Position numbers and translations under genes: made by a program. 64,000 nt of DNA, from contig NZ_RJKL01000001.1 of NCBI RefSeq assembly GCF_003751945.1, forward strand, positions 682,001 to 746,000, written 5' to 3'. Origin of the DNA: Couchioplanes caeruleus (GTDB lineage Bacteria > Actinomycetota > Actinomycetes > Mycobacteriales > Micromonosporaceae). Within the stretch, counting starts at the first letter, position 1. Every line of letters begins with the position of its first letter. The notes beneath the pieces are model-generated. The model was not told the DNA's origin. It saw only the letters and a list, made by a program, of their open reading frames with translations, and did no database searches. This document shows positions 1 through 8,510 of the stretch, piece after piece.

Positions 1-189
1 CCGGTATACATCCCCCGCAACCATCTCGTGGAGGAGGCTCTCGCCGCCGCGGACGAGGGTGACCTGGATCCGCTCACCCGCCTGCTGGACGCCGTGACCC
101 ACCCGTACGACGAACGGCCGGAGCTGGCGCGCTACGCGGCACCCGCACCGCCCGACTTCGGCACCTACCGCACGTTCTGCGGCACTTGA
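1..189 (+). CDS. selO: SelO/YdiU protein adenylyltransferase, C-terminal end (partial)
   Basis: The frame is open from base 1 to a TGA at 187-189 and encodes the last 62 residues of a protein that begins upstream of the window. It starts [14 protein letters not shown], continues with a PYDERPEL segment and ends TYRTFCGT. This tail is characteristic of SelO (UPF0061/YdiU), a pseudokinase-fold enzyme that transfers AMP to Ser/Thr/Tyr of target proteins. The kinase-like core lies outside the window, so catalytic residues cannot be checked. It converges on the aminotransferase at 284-1477. Confidence 0.85.
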   Translation, partial: PVYIPRNHLVEEALAAADEGDLDPLTRLLDAVTHPYDERPELARYAAPAPPDFGTYRTFCGT

Positions 190-283
190 TCCGGAGCCGC
201 GCGTGCATGAAGGACGGGACGCCGCCGTCGGGCATGAGGCCGGCGACGACGAGCACGCCCCCGGGTGCCAGGCCTCGTTCGGG

Positions 284-1477
284 TCACCACGAACGATCCA
301 GGCCGGCGAGGACCGTCAGCAGCCGGTCCACCTCCTCGGGGGTGTTGTAGACGTGCAGGCTCACCCGTACGGACGCGGTCTTCTCGCCCTCGTCGCCCTG
401 GCCGTGACCGTCCGCGCGGACCAGGATTCCCTCGCTGGCCAGGATGAACCCCAGGTCGTGGGAGCCGATGGCGCGGTGGCGGAACGCGATGATGCCCTGG
501 CGCTGCGGCACGCCTGAGTCCGCGGTCAGGCTCTGCCGGCAGCCGAGGACCTCGTAGCTGGGCAGCGTCCGCAGGCCTTCGGTGAGCCGTGCACCGAGCG
601 CCGTGGTCCAGCGGGCGATGCGCCCCAGCCCGGCGGCGTCCAGCCAGTCCAGCGCCGCCGCCAGGCTGATGACGCCGGTGGTGTTCGGCGAGCCGCTCCA
701 GCCGGCCGGCACGTACGCCGGACCGCGGGTGTTGCGGGCCCAGATCGCCCCGATGCCGGGCAGCGCCATCGCCTTGTGCCCGGAGAACACGACGAAGTCC
801 ACGTCCAGCTCGGCGGTGGACAGCGGCAGGCGGCCGACCCCCTGGGCGGCGTCGAGGCAGATCGGGATCTCCGGCCCGGCCGCCGCGCGCAGCCGGGGGA
901 CGTCCATGTCGTTGCCATAGACGTGGTGCACGTGGGTGGCCGCGATGAACCGCGTCCGGTTGCTGACCAATGCGGCGAGCCGGTCGGCGTCGTAGTCGCG
1001 GGCCTCGTCGTACGGCATCGGCGTGACCCGGATGCGGGCACCCTGGCGGCGCAGTAGCTCCGCGGCCTCCAGCCACGGTTCGGCGTTGGCCGCATGGTCG
1101 GCGAACGGGACGATGATCTCGTCGCCGTCGTGCAACTGCGGGGCCAGCCAGTCCCGGGCGACGGCGCGCAGCCCGTCGGCGGCGCCGCCGACGAAGTGCA
1201 CCCCGGAGCCCTGCGGCAGAGGGTCGTCGAGGAAGCGGCGCAGCCGGTCGCGAGCCTGCTCGATGCGCGCGGTCGTGCGGTTCACCCACGGGTACGTGCC
1301 GCGGGCCGCATCGGCGTTGCCGGTGGTCAGGTAGCTCATGACGGCGTCGAGGACCGCCTGCGGCTTCTGCGCGGTGGCGGCGCTGTCCAGATAGGCCACG
1401 TCGGGGTTCGCGACGATCAGCGGGAACTGGGCGCGCAGCTCCCGCTGCCACCGCCGGAGCTGCTCGGGGAAGGCCAT
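284..1477 (-). CDS. PLP-dependent class V aminotransferase (cysteine-desulfurase-like, no catalytic Cys)
   Basis: The product is 397 aa, a fold-type I PLP enzyme of the SufS/Csd group. Visible landmarks are YLDSAATAQKP near residue 30, the PLP-ring aspartate in CLDAAQGVG (D209) and the Schiff-base lysine in FSGHKAMALPG (K235). The C-terminal SVRVSLHVYNT segment also matches the family. True cysteine desulfurases carry an active-site Cys in an HCA-type loop; here that loop reads ADGHGQGDEGE, with no Cys. It is therefore probably another class V enzyme (epimerase, lyase or aminotransferase) with unknown substrate. It stands alone with no suf genes nearby. The family is secure; the reaction is not. 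Confidence 0.8.
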   Translation of the reverse strand: MAFPEQLRRWQRELRAQFPLIVANPDVAYLDSAATAQKPQAVLDAVMSYLTTGNADAARGTYPWVNRTTARIEQARDRLRRFLDDPLPQGSGVHFVGGAADGLRAVARDWLAPQLHDGDEIIVPFADHAANAEPWLEAAELLRRQGARIRVTPMPYDEARDYDADRLAALVSNRTRFIAATHVHHVYGNDMDVPRLRAAAGPEIPICLDAAQGVGRLPLSTAELDVDFVVFSGHKAMALPGIGAIWARNTRGPAYVPAGWSGSPNTTGVISLAAALDWLDAAGLGRIARWTTALGARLTEGLRTLPSYEVLGCRQSLTADSGVPQRQGIIAFRHRAIGSHDLGFILASEGILVRADGHGQGDEGEKTASVRVSLHVYNTPEEVDRLLTVLAGLDRSW

Positions 1478-1777
1478 CTCAGTGCCGGACCAGCTCGGCG
1501 ACGAGCTCGTCGGCGATTACGGTCTCGATTCGCGGTCTGAGGTAAAGCGTCAAATGGACTCCCAAGCCGAGTCGTGGCGCCGTCATTGCCGCGGGGTCCG
1601 ACCATCACGCTAACCGATTTCCGATCGGGGTGGAATCCGCATACTCCTCGAATGTTCGTCAATACTTCTGTCCATTATTCGGCACGGATGGCGTGCAATT
1701 GCAGATTACGGGCCCGGTTCCCGGCTCAGCGCCGCCCGGCGTGCTGCCGATAGGACACGGGGAAGGGGGTCCGGCGG
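1478..1777. other. Intergenic region upstream of the receiver/kinase pair
   Basis: This is 300 bases without a credible gene. It separates the minus-strand aminotransferase from the plus-strand receiver gene, so both promoters should lie here. The part around 1610-1720 is less GC-rich than its surroundings. I could not pick out a convincing -35/-10 pair. Confidence 0.5.
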
Positions 1778-2152
1778 ATGGCGCGCCTGCTGGTGGTCGA
1801 CAACGAGCCGGACATCTGCGCCCTCATCGCCCGGCATCTCGTCCGCGCCGGGCACGAGGTGCTCTGCGCCCACGAGGCGGCGACCGCCCTCGCCGAGGTG
1901 GCGTTGCACGGCCCGCCCGACGCCGCCGTGCTGGACGTCGACATGCCCGGCGTGGACGGCTACGAGCTGCTCGAACGGCTGCGGACGGCGCACCCGCGGC
2001 TCCCGGCGCTGTTCCTGACCGTGCTGTGGGGCGCCGACGTGCAGACCAGGACCGAGGACTACGACGCCCGGTACGTCGCCAAGCCGTTCACCGCCGCCGC
2101 GCTCTGCGACGCCGTCGCCGACCTGCTCGCCCAGCCCGGGACGCCGCGGTGA
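1778..2152 (+). CDS. Single-domain response regulator (receiver only)
   Basis: The product is 124 aa and consists of one CheY-like receiver domain. It begins MARLLVVDNEPDI with acidic-pocket D8 (the second acid is Asn). The phospho-acceptor is D53 in AVLDVDMPGVDG, and the conserved lysine sits in YVAKPF. There is no output domain, so it probably works by protein-protein contact or phosphotransfer. The stop (2150-2152) overlaps the GTG start of the following kinase by 4 bases. This indicates translational coupling and makes that kinase the likely cognate partner. Confidence 0.85.
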   Translation: MARLLVVDNEPDICALIARHLVRAGHEVLCAHEAATALAEVALHGPPDAAVLDVDMPGVDGYELLERLRTAHPRLPALFLTVLWGADVQTRTEDYDARYVAKPFTAAALCDAVADLLAQPGTPR

Positions 2153-4242
2153 CCCCGGCGACGTCGCTGCTGCGCACGGCCGGCTTCGCGGCGCTGTATC
2201 TCGCCACCACCTGGCTGGGCCGGCAGACGATCATGGACGGCACCAACCTCAGCCTGGTGTGGCCCGCCGCCGGAGTCTCGGCGGTGTGGTTCCTGGTCCA
2301 GTGGCGGTCCCGCTGGCGGGCGTGCGACGCGCTGGCCCTGGCGGGCGTGACGCTCGTGGTGAACACGGCGACCGGAGCGCCGCCGGTGCTGGCCCTGATG
2401 TACGTGGCCGCCAACCTGGTCCAGGCGGGTGTGTTCGTTTACCTGTTCCGCCGCTGGCTACCCCATCTGTGGGGCGGCGGCGGCGACCAGCCGCTGGCGC
2501 GGCTCGCCGAGCTCTGGCGCCTCATCGGGTCGGCCTTCCTGGCCAGCGCGGCCGGGGCGCTGATCGGCCCCACCGCGGGCTGGGTCGTCCACGGCGTCCA
2601 CTCGTGGCCCGCGACCGCGGTGTGGCAGACCCGCAACACCGTCAGCATCCTGCTGATCGGCGCGGTGGGCCTGCGCCTGGGCCACCTGGTGCACCGGATG
2701 CGCGCCGGACCCGCGACGGGGGTGTGGACGAGGGTCCGGAGCCGGCTCGCCACGCTCACCTGGCCGCGCGCCTGCGAGTATGTCGCCGTCGTGGTGGTGT
2801 CGGCGTTCACCTACTTCATCGCGTTCGGCGCCGACCACGGGCTTCCGCTGGCCTTTCCGCTGCTGGCGATGACCGTCTGGGCGGCGGTGCGGCTGCGTAC
2901 CGGATTCGTGGTCCTGCACGATCTGGTCTTCGGCTCCGTGGCCGTGCTGTACACGCTGCACGGCGACGGGCCGTTCGCGCACGTCGGCGACAACGCCGGG
3001 CGTGCCCTGATCGCCCAGGCATTCGTCGGCATGGTCGCGATCGTCGGCCTCTCCCTGGCCCTGGGCCGCGACGAACGTTCCCGCCTGCTCGCCGATCTGC
3101 GCGCCTCCGAACGGGCCGCGGCCGACCAGGCGGCCACGCTCGGCACCATCGTCGACGGCATGGCCGAGGGTCTCGCCGTGCTCGACGAGCAGGGCAAGCT
3201 GATCCTGCGCAACCCGGCCGGCGTCCAGCTCCTGGGCGGCGCGGTGAGCAAGACCGGCCGCATCGCCGACAGCGAGTTCTACGGCCTGTTCCATCCCGAC
3301 GGCACCCCCGTCGACGCCGCCGACCTGCCCTTCCGCCGGGCGCTGCTGACCGGGGAACCGCACAGCATGGACATCGTCGTGCGCAACGCCCAGGTCCCGG
3401 ACGGGCGGGTCCTGCACGTGACCGCCACCCGGCTGCCGCATCTCATCGACGGGCGCCCGTGCGCGCTGAGCATCTTCAGCGACGTCACCGCCGAGCGCCG
3501 GCACCGCGACGAGCTGGCCTCCTTCGCCGGGGTCGTGGCCCACGACCTGCTCAACCCGCTCGCCACCGTCCAGGGATGGTCCGACGCGGCGCTGGTCGCC
3601 CTCGAGGACGCACCCGCGCACGACGCCGTCGAGGACGCGGTCGACGGGCTGCAACGGGTACGGCGCGCCGGCGCCCGCATGCGGAACCTCATCAACGACC
3701 TGCTGGCGTACACGACCGCCCGCGACGCCGCCCTGGCGCCGGCGGACGTCTCGCTGACCGCGCTGGTGTCCGAGATCGCCACCGCGCGCGCCGACCAGGC
3801 GGAGAGCGCCGGCGGCCCGGTGCCACGCTTCCACGTCGAGGACCTGCCCGGCGTGCACGCCGACCCCGTGCTCATCCGCCAGGTGCTGGACAACCTGATC
3901 AGCAATGCGGTCAAGTACGTGGCGCCGGGCGTCACCCCGGAGCTCGGGATCTCCGCGGCCGACGCCGGCAACGACTATGTCGAGGTGCGGGTCGTCGACA
4001 ACGGGATCGGCATCCCCGCCGGGCAGCACGGCAGGGTGTTCGACAACTTCCACCGCGCCCACCGGACCGCGGGCTACGTCGGCACCGGGCTGGGGCTGGG
4101 CATCTGCCGCCGGATCGTGGAGCGGCACGGCGGCACGATCGTCGCCGAGCCCGGCCCGGGCGGGCGCGGCACGTGCATCCGGTTCACGGTGCCGGCCTCG
4201 GTGGCCGTATCCGCACACCGGCACGCCACCTCGCCCGGGTGA
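2149..4242 (+). CDS. Membrane sensor histidine kinase with MASE1 domain
   Basis: The product is 697 aa if read from the GTG that overlaps the preceding receiver stop. The frame is open further upstream, but that part runs antisense-like through the receiver gene and looks non-coding. Residues 10-310 form several hydrophobic segments opening LATTWLGRQTI and LVWPAAGVSAVW, typical of the MASE1 integral-membrane sensor. A PAS-like region follows (about 330-440). Next come HisKA with H465 in VVAHDLLNPLATV and a HATPase with N-box NLISNAVKYV near 582 and G1 box DNGIGIP near 617. It should autophosphorylate at the membrane and hand phosphate to the upstream receiver. The ligand is unknown. Confidence 0.85.
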   Translation: MTPATSLLRTAGFAALYLATTWLGRQTIMDGTNLSLVWPAAGVSAVWFLVQWRSRWRACDALALAGVTLVVNTATGAPPVLALMYVAANLVQAGVFVYLFRRWLPHLWGGGGDQPLARLAELWRLIGSAFLASAAGALIGPTAGWVVHGVHSWPATAVWQTRNTVSILLIGAVGLRLGHLVHRMRAGPATGVWTRVRSRLATLTWPRACEYVAVVVVSAFTYFIAFGADHGLPLAFPLLAMTVWAAVRLRTGFVVLHDLVFGSVAVLYTLHGDGPFAHVGDNAGRALIAQAFVGMVAIVGLSLALGRDERSRLLADLRASERAAADQAATLGTIVDGMAEGLAVLDEQGKLILRNPAGVQLLGGAVSKTGRIADSEFYGLFHPDGTPVDAADLPFRRALLTGEPHSMDIVVRNAQVPDGRVLHVTATRLPHLIDGRPCALSIFSDVTAERRHRDELASFAGVVAHDLLNPLATVQGWSDAALVALEDAPAHDAVEDAVDGLQRVRRAGARMRNLINDLLAYTTARDAALAPADVSLTALVSEIATARADQAESAGGPVPRFHVEDLPGVHADPVLIRQVLDNLISNAVKYVAPGVTPELGISAADAGNDYVEVRVVDNGIGIPAGQHGRVFDNFHRAHRTAGYVGTGLGLGICRRIVERHGGTIVAEPGPGGRGTCIRFTVPASVAVSAHRHATSPG

Positions 4243-4384
4243 CGGACCGGCCGGCGCCGGAGCACCGAAACCCGGGTGACGGACCGGCCCGCGCCGGAGC
4301 ACCGAAACCCGGGTGACGGACCGGCCCGCGCCGGAGCACCGAAACCCGGGTGACGGACCGGCCCGCGCTGAAGCACCGAAAAGG
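4237..4384 (+). repeat. Four tandem copies of a 37-bp repeat
   Basis: Units start at 4237, 4274, 4311 and 4348, each opening GGGTGACGGACCGGC and closing AGCACCGAAA. Units 2 and 3 are identical, unit 1 has a single-base change, and unit 4 has a few changes. The kinase stop TGA (4240-4242) lies in unit 1. The array fills the gap before the next gene at 4412. It is not CRISPR because there are no spacers. It could be a replication-slippage product, a transcription-attenuation region or a protein-binding array. Confidence 0.9.
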
Positions 4385-4411
4385 GACGCTTCGTTCACCT
4401 AGGCTGATCGG

Positions 4412-5023
4412 GTGACGTGGCTGGACGTGATCGGCTGGACCGGTTCGGCGCTGCTGGTGTGGTCGCTGCTGCAGAGCAGGCTGCTGCGCCTGCGGGCGCT
4501 GAACCTCGTCGGCTGCCTGGTGCTCATCGGCTTCAACGCGGCCGTCGGGGTCTGGCCGATGGTCGGGCTGAACGTCGTGCTCTCCGTCATCAACGTGTGG
4601 TACCTGACCCGGATGATGATGAGCCGGCACGACGAGCGGGCGTACCGGGTGGCGGAGGTCCGTCCCGGCGACGAGGTCCTGGCGCACGTGCTGGCGCTGC
4701 ACCACGACGACATCGTCAGCTTCAACCCCGGCTTCCGGGCGGACGGCGGCGACGACCGGTGCGCGTTGCTCGTGCTGAACGGCGACGAGATCGTCGGCGT
4801 GGTCCTGTTCCGCGTCGCCGGCGACCGGGCGCAGGTGGAACTGGACTACGTCACCCAGCGGTACCGGGACTTCACGCCCGGGGAGTTCGTCTACCGCCGC
4901 AGCGACCTGTTCACCCAGCGGGGATGCCGGACCGTCGTCACCCCTCCGGGTATGGTCTCGCCCTACTACGACCGGCTGGGCTTCCGCCGCGACGGCGACT
5001 CCTACGTCCTCGACCTCGGCTAG
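4412..5023 (+). CDS. Membrane protein with C-terminal acetyltransferase-like domain
   Basis: The product is 203 aa from a GTG start. The first 70 residues hold three hydrophobic helices resembling YgjV-type small membrane proteins, with WSLLQSRLLRLRALNL and VVLSVINVWYLTRM. From about residue 75 the sequence is soluble. It ends TPPGMVSPYYDRLGFRRDGDSYVLDLG, and the YYDRLGF part resembles the last strands of a GNAT fold. The acetyl-CoA loop is not obvious, so enzymatic activity is uncertain. It follows the 37-bp repeats and lies between two signalling units with no overlap to either. Confidence 0.6.
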   Translation: MTWLDVIGWTGSALLVWSLLQSRLLRLRALNLVGCLVLIGFNAAVGVWPMVGLNVVLSVINVWYLTRMMMSRHDERAYRVAEVRPGDEVLAHVLALHHDDIVSFNPGFRADGGDDRCALLVLNGDEIVGVVLFRVAGDRAQVELDYVTQRYRDFTPGEFVYRRSDLFTQRGCRTVVTPPGMVSPYYDRLGFRRDGDSYVLDLG

Positions 5024-5142
5024 GCCTCGCGGATCCGTCAAATCATGAGGGGCGGCGCGAAATCGTCGCGCCCGTCCAGCCCTTCTTCCACCGCCGCCGC
5101 CGGGTCTACTCTGGGCACCGAGGTCCGAAGGAGGCGTGTGTC

Positions 5143-5949
5143 ATGTCCTCATGGCCCGGCCCGGGATCGGCCGAACCGGTCGAGTACATCTTCCCCGCAA
5201 CGCTGGCGGTGTTACGCGACATCCGGGCCTGCGTGACCCGGCTCGCGCGTGCGGCCGGCATCGCAGCCCCGGAAGTGGAACGCATCGTGCTGGTCGCCAA
5301 CGAGATGGCAGCCAATGCCGTCGAACACAGCGGCGCCGATGCGGTCACCCTGCGCTGGGAGACCACCGACGACGGCGTGTGGATCACCATGGCGGATGAC
5401 GGCGTGTTCGCGATCCGGGTGAGATCCCCCAGCGAGCGCGGCCTCGGGTTGAAGCTTGTCCTGGGCCTGGCCGACGAGGTCACCGTGCGGGCCGGGCGCC
5501 AGGGCGAGCGTGGCACCACGGTCCGGCTGCGCATGCGGGTGAGCTCCCGGCCGCGCGTCTCGCCGGCGGAGACCCCGGGGCCGTCCCGCATCCTCATCGT
5601 CGATGGTGACCGGTTCGCCGGGCGGTCGCTGTCCTTGTTCCTGGAGGCGGAGGGGTATCCCAACACCCTGGCCGGCTCCGCACAGGCCGGTCGCGCCGCG
5701 CTGACCGATCCGTTCCTGCTGGCGATCGTCGACCTCACGACCTCGAACGGGTCGACTCTGGCGCTGTGCGAGGAGATCACGCGGGTCGGGATCCCGGTTC
5801 TCACGCTGTCGAGCCTCCCGCCGCCCGCGACGCTGCGCCCGGACCGGTTCCTGCGCAAGCCGGTGCATCCCCTGGAGGTGTTGACGGCGGTCCGGCAGAT
5901 GATCGCATCGCTCGTGACGGGCGCGGCGGCGAAGGCGCCTCATGCCTAG
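5143..5949 (+). CDS. RsbW-type ATPase fused to a receiver domain
   Basis: The product is 268 aa. ATG at 5143 follows a good ribosome site (GAAGGAGG). Residues 10-130 form a GHKL ATPase of the anti-sigma RsbW/HATPase_c_2 class, with N-box NEMAANAVEHS (N53), DDGVF (85-89) and RGLGLKL (99-105). Residues 148-265 form a receiver with D197 as likely acceptor and K239 in FLRKP. In RsbW-type proteins the ATPase phosphorylates a STAS antagonist or binds a sigma factor; joining it to a receiver would let phosphorylation switch that activity. The 3' end overlaps the KaiC-like gene by 8 bases, so the two are probably co-translated. The STAS protein at 27881 is a possible but unproven client. Confidence 0.8.
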   Translation: MSSWPGPGSAEPVEYIFPATLAVLRDIRACVTRLARAAGIAAPEVERIVLVANEMAANAVEHSGADAVTLRWETTDDGVWITMADDGVFAIRVRSPSERGLGLKLVLGLADEVTVRAGRQGERGTTVRLRMRVSSRPRVSPAETPGPSRILIVDGDRFAGRSLSLFLEAEGYPNTLAGSAQAGRAALTDPFLLAIVDLTTSNGSTLALCEEITRVGIPVLTLSSLPPPATLRPDRFLRKPVHPLEVLTAVRQMIASLVTGAAAKAPHA

Positions 5950-7324
5950 TCGACGGCTGTCCAGCGGGCGGCCCCGGCTCGACGCGGTCCTCGGCGGGGG
6001 GTTCGTCGATCCGTCCATCGCCGTCATCGCGGGTCTGCCGGGTACGGGCAAGACCGTCCTGGCACAGCAGTACGCGTTCGCGAACGGGACCGAGGAACGC
6101 CCGGCGCTCTACCTGAGCACCGTGGCGGAACCGCTGAGCAAGATCCTCTTCTTCGCCGAGGCGCTGACCTTCTTCGATCCCGACCGCGTCGGCCGCGACG
6201 TGTTGTTCGACGACCTCGGCAACCAGCTCGACGGCGCGGGGCTCACCGACGCCCTCGACCGCATCGTCGGCCTGGTCGAGCGGCGAGCGTGGTCGGTGCT
6301 GGTCATCGACAGCTTCCGGGCGCTGCGCTATCGGGCATTGAGCTCCCGCGACATCGAGAGTTTCGTGCATCAGCTCGCCGGCCGGCTGTCCGCGACCGGC
6401 ACGATGGCACTGTGGCTCGGCGAGTACGACCGTGACGAGCTGGCGATCTGCCCGGAGTTCGCCGTCGCCGACGCCGCCGTCCTGCTGAGCATCGAGGACG
6501 ACGGGCAGCGCGGCAGCCGCGCGCTGCGGGTGCTCAAGCTGCGCGGCAGCGACTATCTCTCCGGCGCGCACGCGTACCGCGTGGCGGCCGACGGCCTCCA
6601 GGTCTTCCCCCGGCTCAGCTCTGTCGACCACGCGCCGTACGAGCTCGGCGAAGGCCGGGCGACCTCGGGCATCGCCGCCTTGGACACCTTACTCGCCGAC
6701 GGGTACTGGTCGGGATCGAGCACCCTGGTGATCGGCCCGTCCGGATCCGGGAAGACCGTGCTCGGGCTGCAGTTCGCCTTCGTCGGGGCGCGCATGGGCG
6801 AGCCGGCGGTGTTCGCCTCGTTGCAGGAGAACCGGGTGCAGCTCGAGCGGATGATCCGCGGATTCGGGTGGGACGTCGACGAACCCGGGACCATGCTGCG
6901 CTGCATGTCGCCCAACGACATCTACATCGACCAGTGGTACTACGAGCTGTTCGACACCATCGAGTCTCTGCAAGCGCGCCGGCTGGTCATCGACAGCCTC
7001 GGCGACCTCGCGGCAGCGTGCCCCGACCAGAAGCGGTTCCGGGAGTTCGTCTACTCCATGCTCAACCACTGTTCCCGCGAGGGAATCAGCGTGCTGCTCA
7101 CCTTCGAGACGCCGGAGTTGTACGGCCAGACCGCTCTGTCGGAATTCGGGGTGTCGCATCTGTCCGACAATGTGATCCTGCTGCAGTACCTGCGCAAGCA
7201 GTCCATGGCGGCACGGGCCCTGACAGTGCTGAAGACGCGGGCCAGCAGTCACCTCCCGCAGACCCACGAGTTCGAGATCACCGCCGATGGCGTCGTCATC
7301 GGGCAACCGGTCACCCCCGCCTGA
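5942..7324 (+). CDS. KaiC-like two-domain RecA-fold ATPase
   Basis: The product is 460 aa and contains two tandem KaiC/RadA-type domains, as in the cyanobacterial clock ATPase. Walker A motifs are GLPGTGKT (31-38) and GPSGSGKT (265-272). Walker B aspartates are D123 in LVIDSF and D351 in LVIDSL. The Glu residues after each Walker A strand lie in STVAEP and ASLQEN, a single Glu where KaiC has an EE pair. There is no kaiA or kaiB nearby. Non-cyanobacterial KaiC homologues often act as signalling ATPases near kinases and receivers, which fits this place behind the RsbW-receiver fusion. Clock function is not implied. Confidence 0.85.
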   Translation: MPSRRLSSGRPRLDAVLGGGFVDPSIAVIAGLPGTGKTVLAQQYAFANGTEERPALYLSTVAEPLSKILFFAEALTFFDPDRVGRDVLFDDLGNQLDGAGLTDALDRIVGLVERRAWSVLVIDSFRALRYRALSSRDIESFVHQLAGRLSATGTMALWLGEYDRDELAICPEFAVADAAVLLSIEDDGQRGSRALRVLKLRGSDYLSGAHAYRVAADGLQVFPRLSSVDHAPYELGEGRATSGIAALDTLLADGYWSGSSTLVIGPSGSGKTVLGLQFAFVGARMGEPAVFASLQENRVQLERMIRGFGWDVDEPGTMLRCMSPNDIYIDQWYYELFDTIESLQARRLVIDSLGDLAAACPDQKRFREFVYSMLNHCSREGISVLLTFETPELYGQTALSEFGVSHLSDNVILLQYLRKQSMAARALTVLKTRASSHLPQTHEFEITADGVVIGQPVTPA

Positions 7325-7333
7325 GAGGCATCG

Positions 7334-7347
7334 CGTCCCGAGGGACG
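7334..7347. terminator. Small hairpin between convergent genes
   Basis: CGTCCC and GGGACG form a perfect 6-bp stem with a 2-base loop. It lies in the 27-base gap between the converging KaiC-like gene and the AI-2E transporter. No T-tract follows, as is common in high-GC actinobacteria. It may terminate both strands. Confidence 0.4.
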
Positions 7348-7351
7348 GAAC

Positions 7352-8470
7352 CTACGCGGCGTCCGGTGCCGGGCCGGGTTCGGCCGGATCGGGAGCCTCG
7401 GGCGCGGCCGGGTCGCTGAGCTGCTCGCGCAGATAGTTCCACAGCACCGCGATCAGCGCGGCGACCGGCACGGCCAGCAGGCTGCCGACGATGCCCGCCA
7501 GGCTGCCACCGAGCGTCACCGCCAGCAGCACCACCGCCGCGTGCAGACCCAGGCCGCGGCTCTGCACGATCGGCTGGAAGACGTTGCCCTCCAACTGCTG
7601 GACCACGATGATGATCGCCAGCACGATCAGCGCGTCCGTCCAGCCGTTGGAGACCAGCGCGATGAGCACCGCGACGAAGCCCGCGAACAGTGCGCCGACG
7701 ATCGGCACGAACGCCGAGACGAAGGTCAGCACCGCCAGGGGCAGCACCAGCGGCACCCCCACGATCCACAGTCCGAGTCCGATGAAGACGGCGTCCAGCA
7801 GGCCGACGAACGCCTGCGAGCGGACGAACGCGCCGAGGGTGTCCCAGCCGCGGGAGGCCACGGTGGGCACGTCGGTGGAGAGCCGGCCGGGAAGCTGCCG
7901 GGTGAGCCACGGCAGGAAGCGCGGGCCGTCTTTCAGGAAGAAGAACATCAGGAACAGCGCGAGCACGGTGGTGACCAGGCCGTTGACGATGGTGCCGACC
8001 CCGGTCACGGTGGCCGAGACGATGCTGCCGACACTGCCCTGGATGCGCGCCACCGCGGCGTCCAGTGCGGAGGTCACCTGATCCTCGCCGATCCGCAGCG
8101 GTGGCCCGGCTGCCCACTCCCGCAATTGCTGGATGCCGTCGACGACGCCCTCGGCCAGCTCGCCGGACTGCGATGCGACCGGCACTGCGATGAGCACCAC
8201 GATGCCGGCACCGATCAGCAGGAACAGCACGGTGATCAGGGACGCGGCCAGGGCCGGGGGCCAGCCGTGCCGACGCAGGAAGCGGGCCGGTGGCCAGGTC
8301 AGCGTCGTGAGCAGCAGCGCCACCACCAGCGGCCAGAGGACCGACCACATCCGGCCGAGCAGCCACAGCGTGACCGCCGTCATGAGGAGGACGAGCAGCA
8401 TCTGCAGCGAGATGCGCGCCGACGTACGCAAGGCGGATCGGGTCTTCGCGGAACTCAGCGCGGAGGGCAT
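7352..8470 (-). CDS. AI-2E family transporter (PerM-like permease)
   Basis: The product is 372 aa with about eight hydrophobic segments. The N-terminal pair includes LLVLLMTAVTLWLLG and WPLVVALLLTTLTWP. The C-terminal half has the family signature PLAVLTFVSAFVPIVGALFAG, followed by GNVFQPIVQSRGLGLHAA. Members of PF01594 are membrane permeases linked to autoinducer-2 or small-molecule export, or to Na+/H+ exchange; the substrate here is unknown. The C-terminus is Pro/Ala-rich and cytoplasmic. It is convergent with the KaiC-like gene and is a single-gene unit. Confidence 0.85.
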   Translation of the reverse strand: MPSALSSAKTRSALRTSARISLQMLLVLLMTAVTLWLLGRMWSVLWPLVVALLLTTLTWPPARFLRRHGWPPALAASLITVLFLLIGAGIVVLIAVPVASQSGELAEGVVDGIQQLREWAAGPPLRIGEDQVTSALDAAVARIQGSVGSIVSATVTGVGTIVNGLVTTVLALFLMFFFLKDGPRFLPWLTRQLPGRLSTDVPTVASRGWDTLGAFVRSQAFVGLLDAVFIGLGLWIVGVPLVLPLAVLTFVSAFVPIVGALFAGFVAVLIALVSNGWTDALIVLAIIIVVQQLEGNVFQPIVQSRGLGLHAAVVLLAVTLGGSLAGIVGSLLAVPVAALIAVLWNYLREQLSDPAAPEAPDPAEPGPAPDAA

Positions 8471-8510
8471 GTGATCATGCTAGGCGAGGATGGTGCGGCA
8501 CGCTGGACGG

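Noticed and set aside
4237-4384. Possible CRISPR array
   Set aside because: Repeat units are directly adjacent with no variable spacers, and no cas genes are present.
2458-4398. Long open frame on the minus strand opposite the MASE1 kinase
   Set aside because: High-GC shadow frame; its protein is Arg/Gly/His/Pro-rich without family features, and the plus-strand kinase explains the region.
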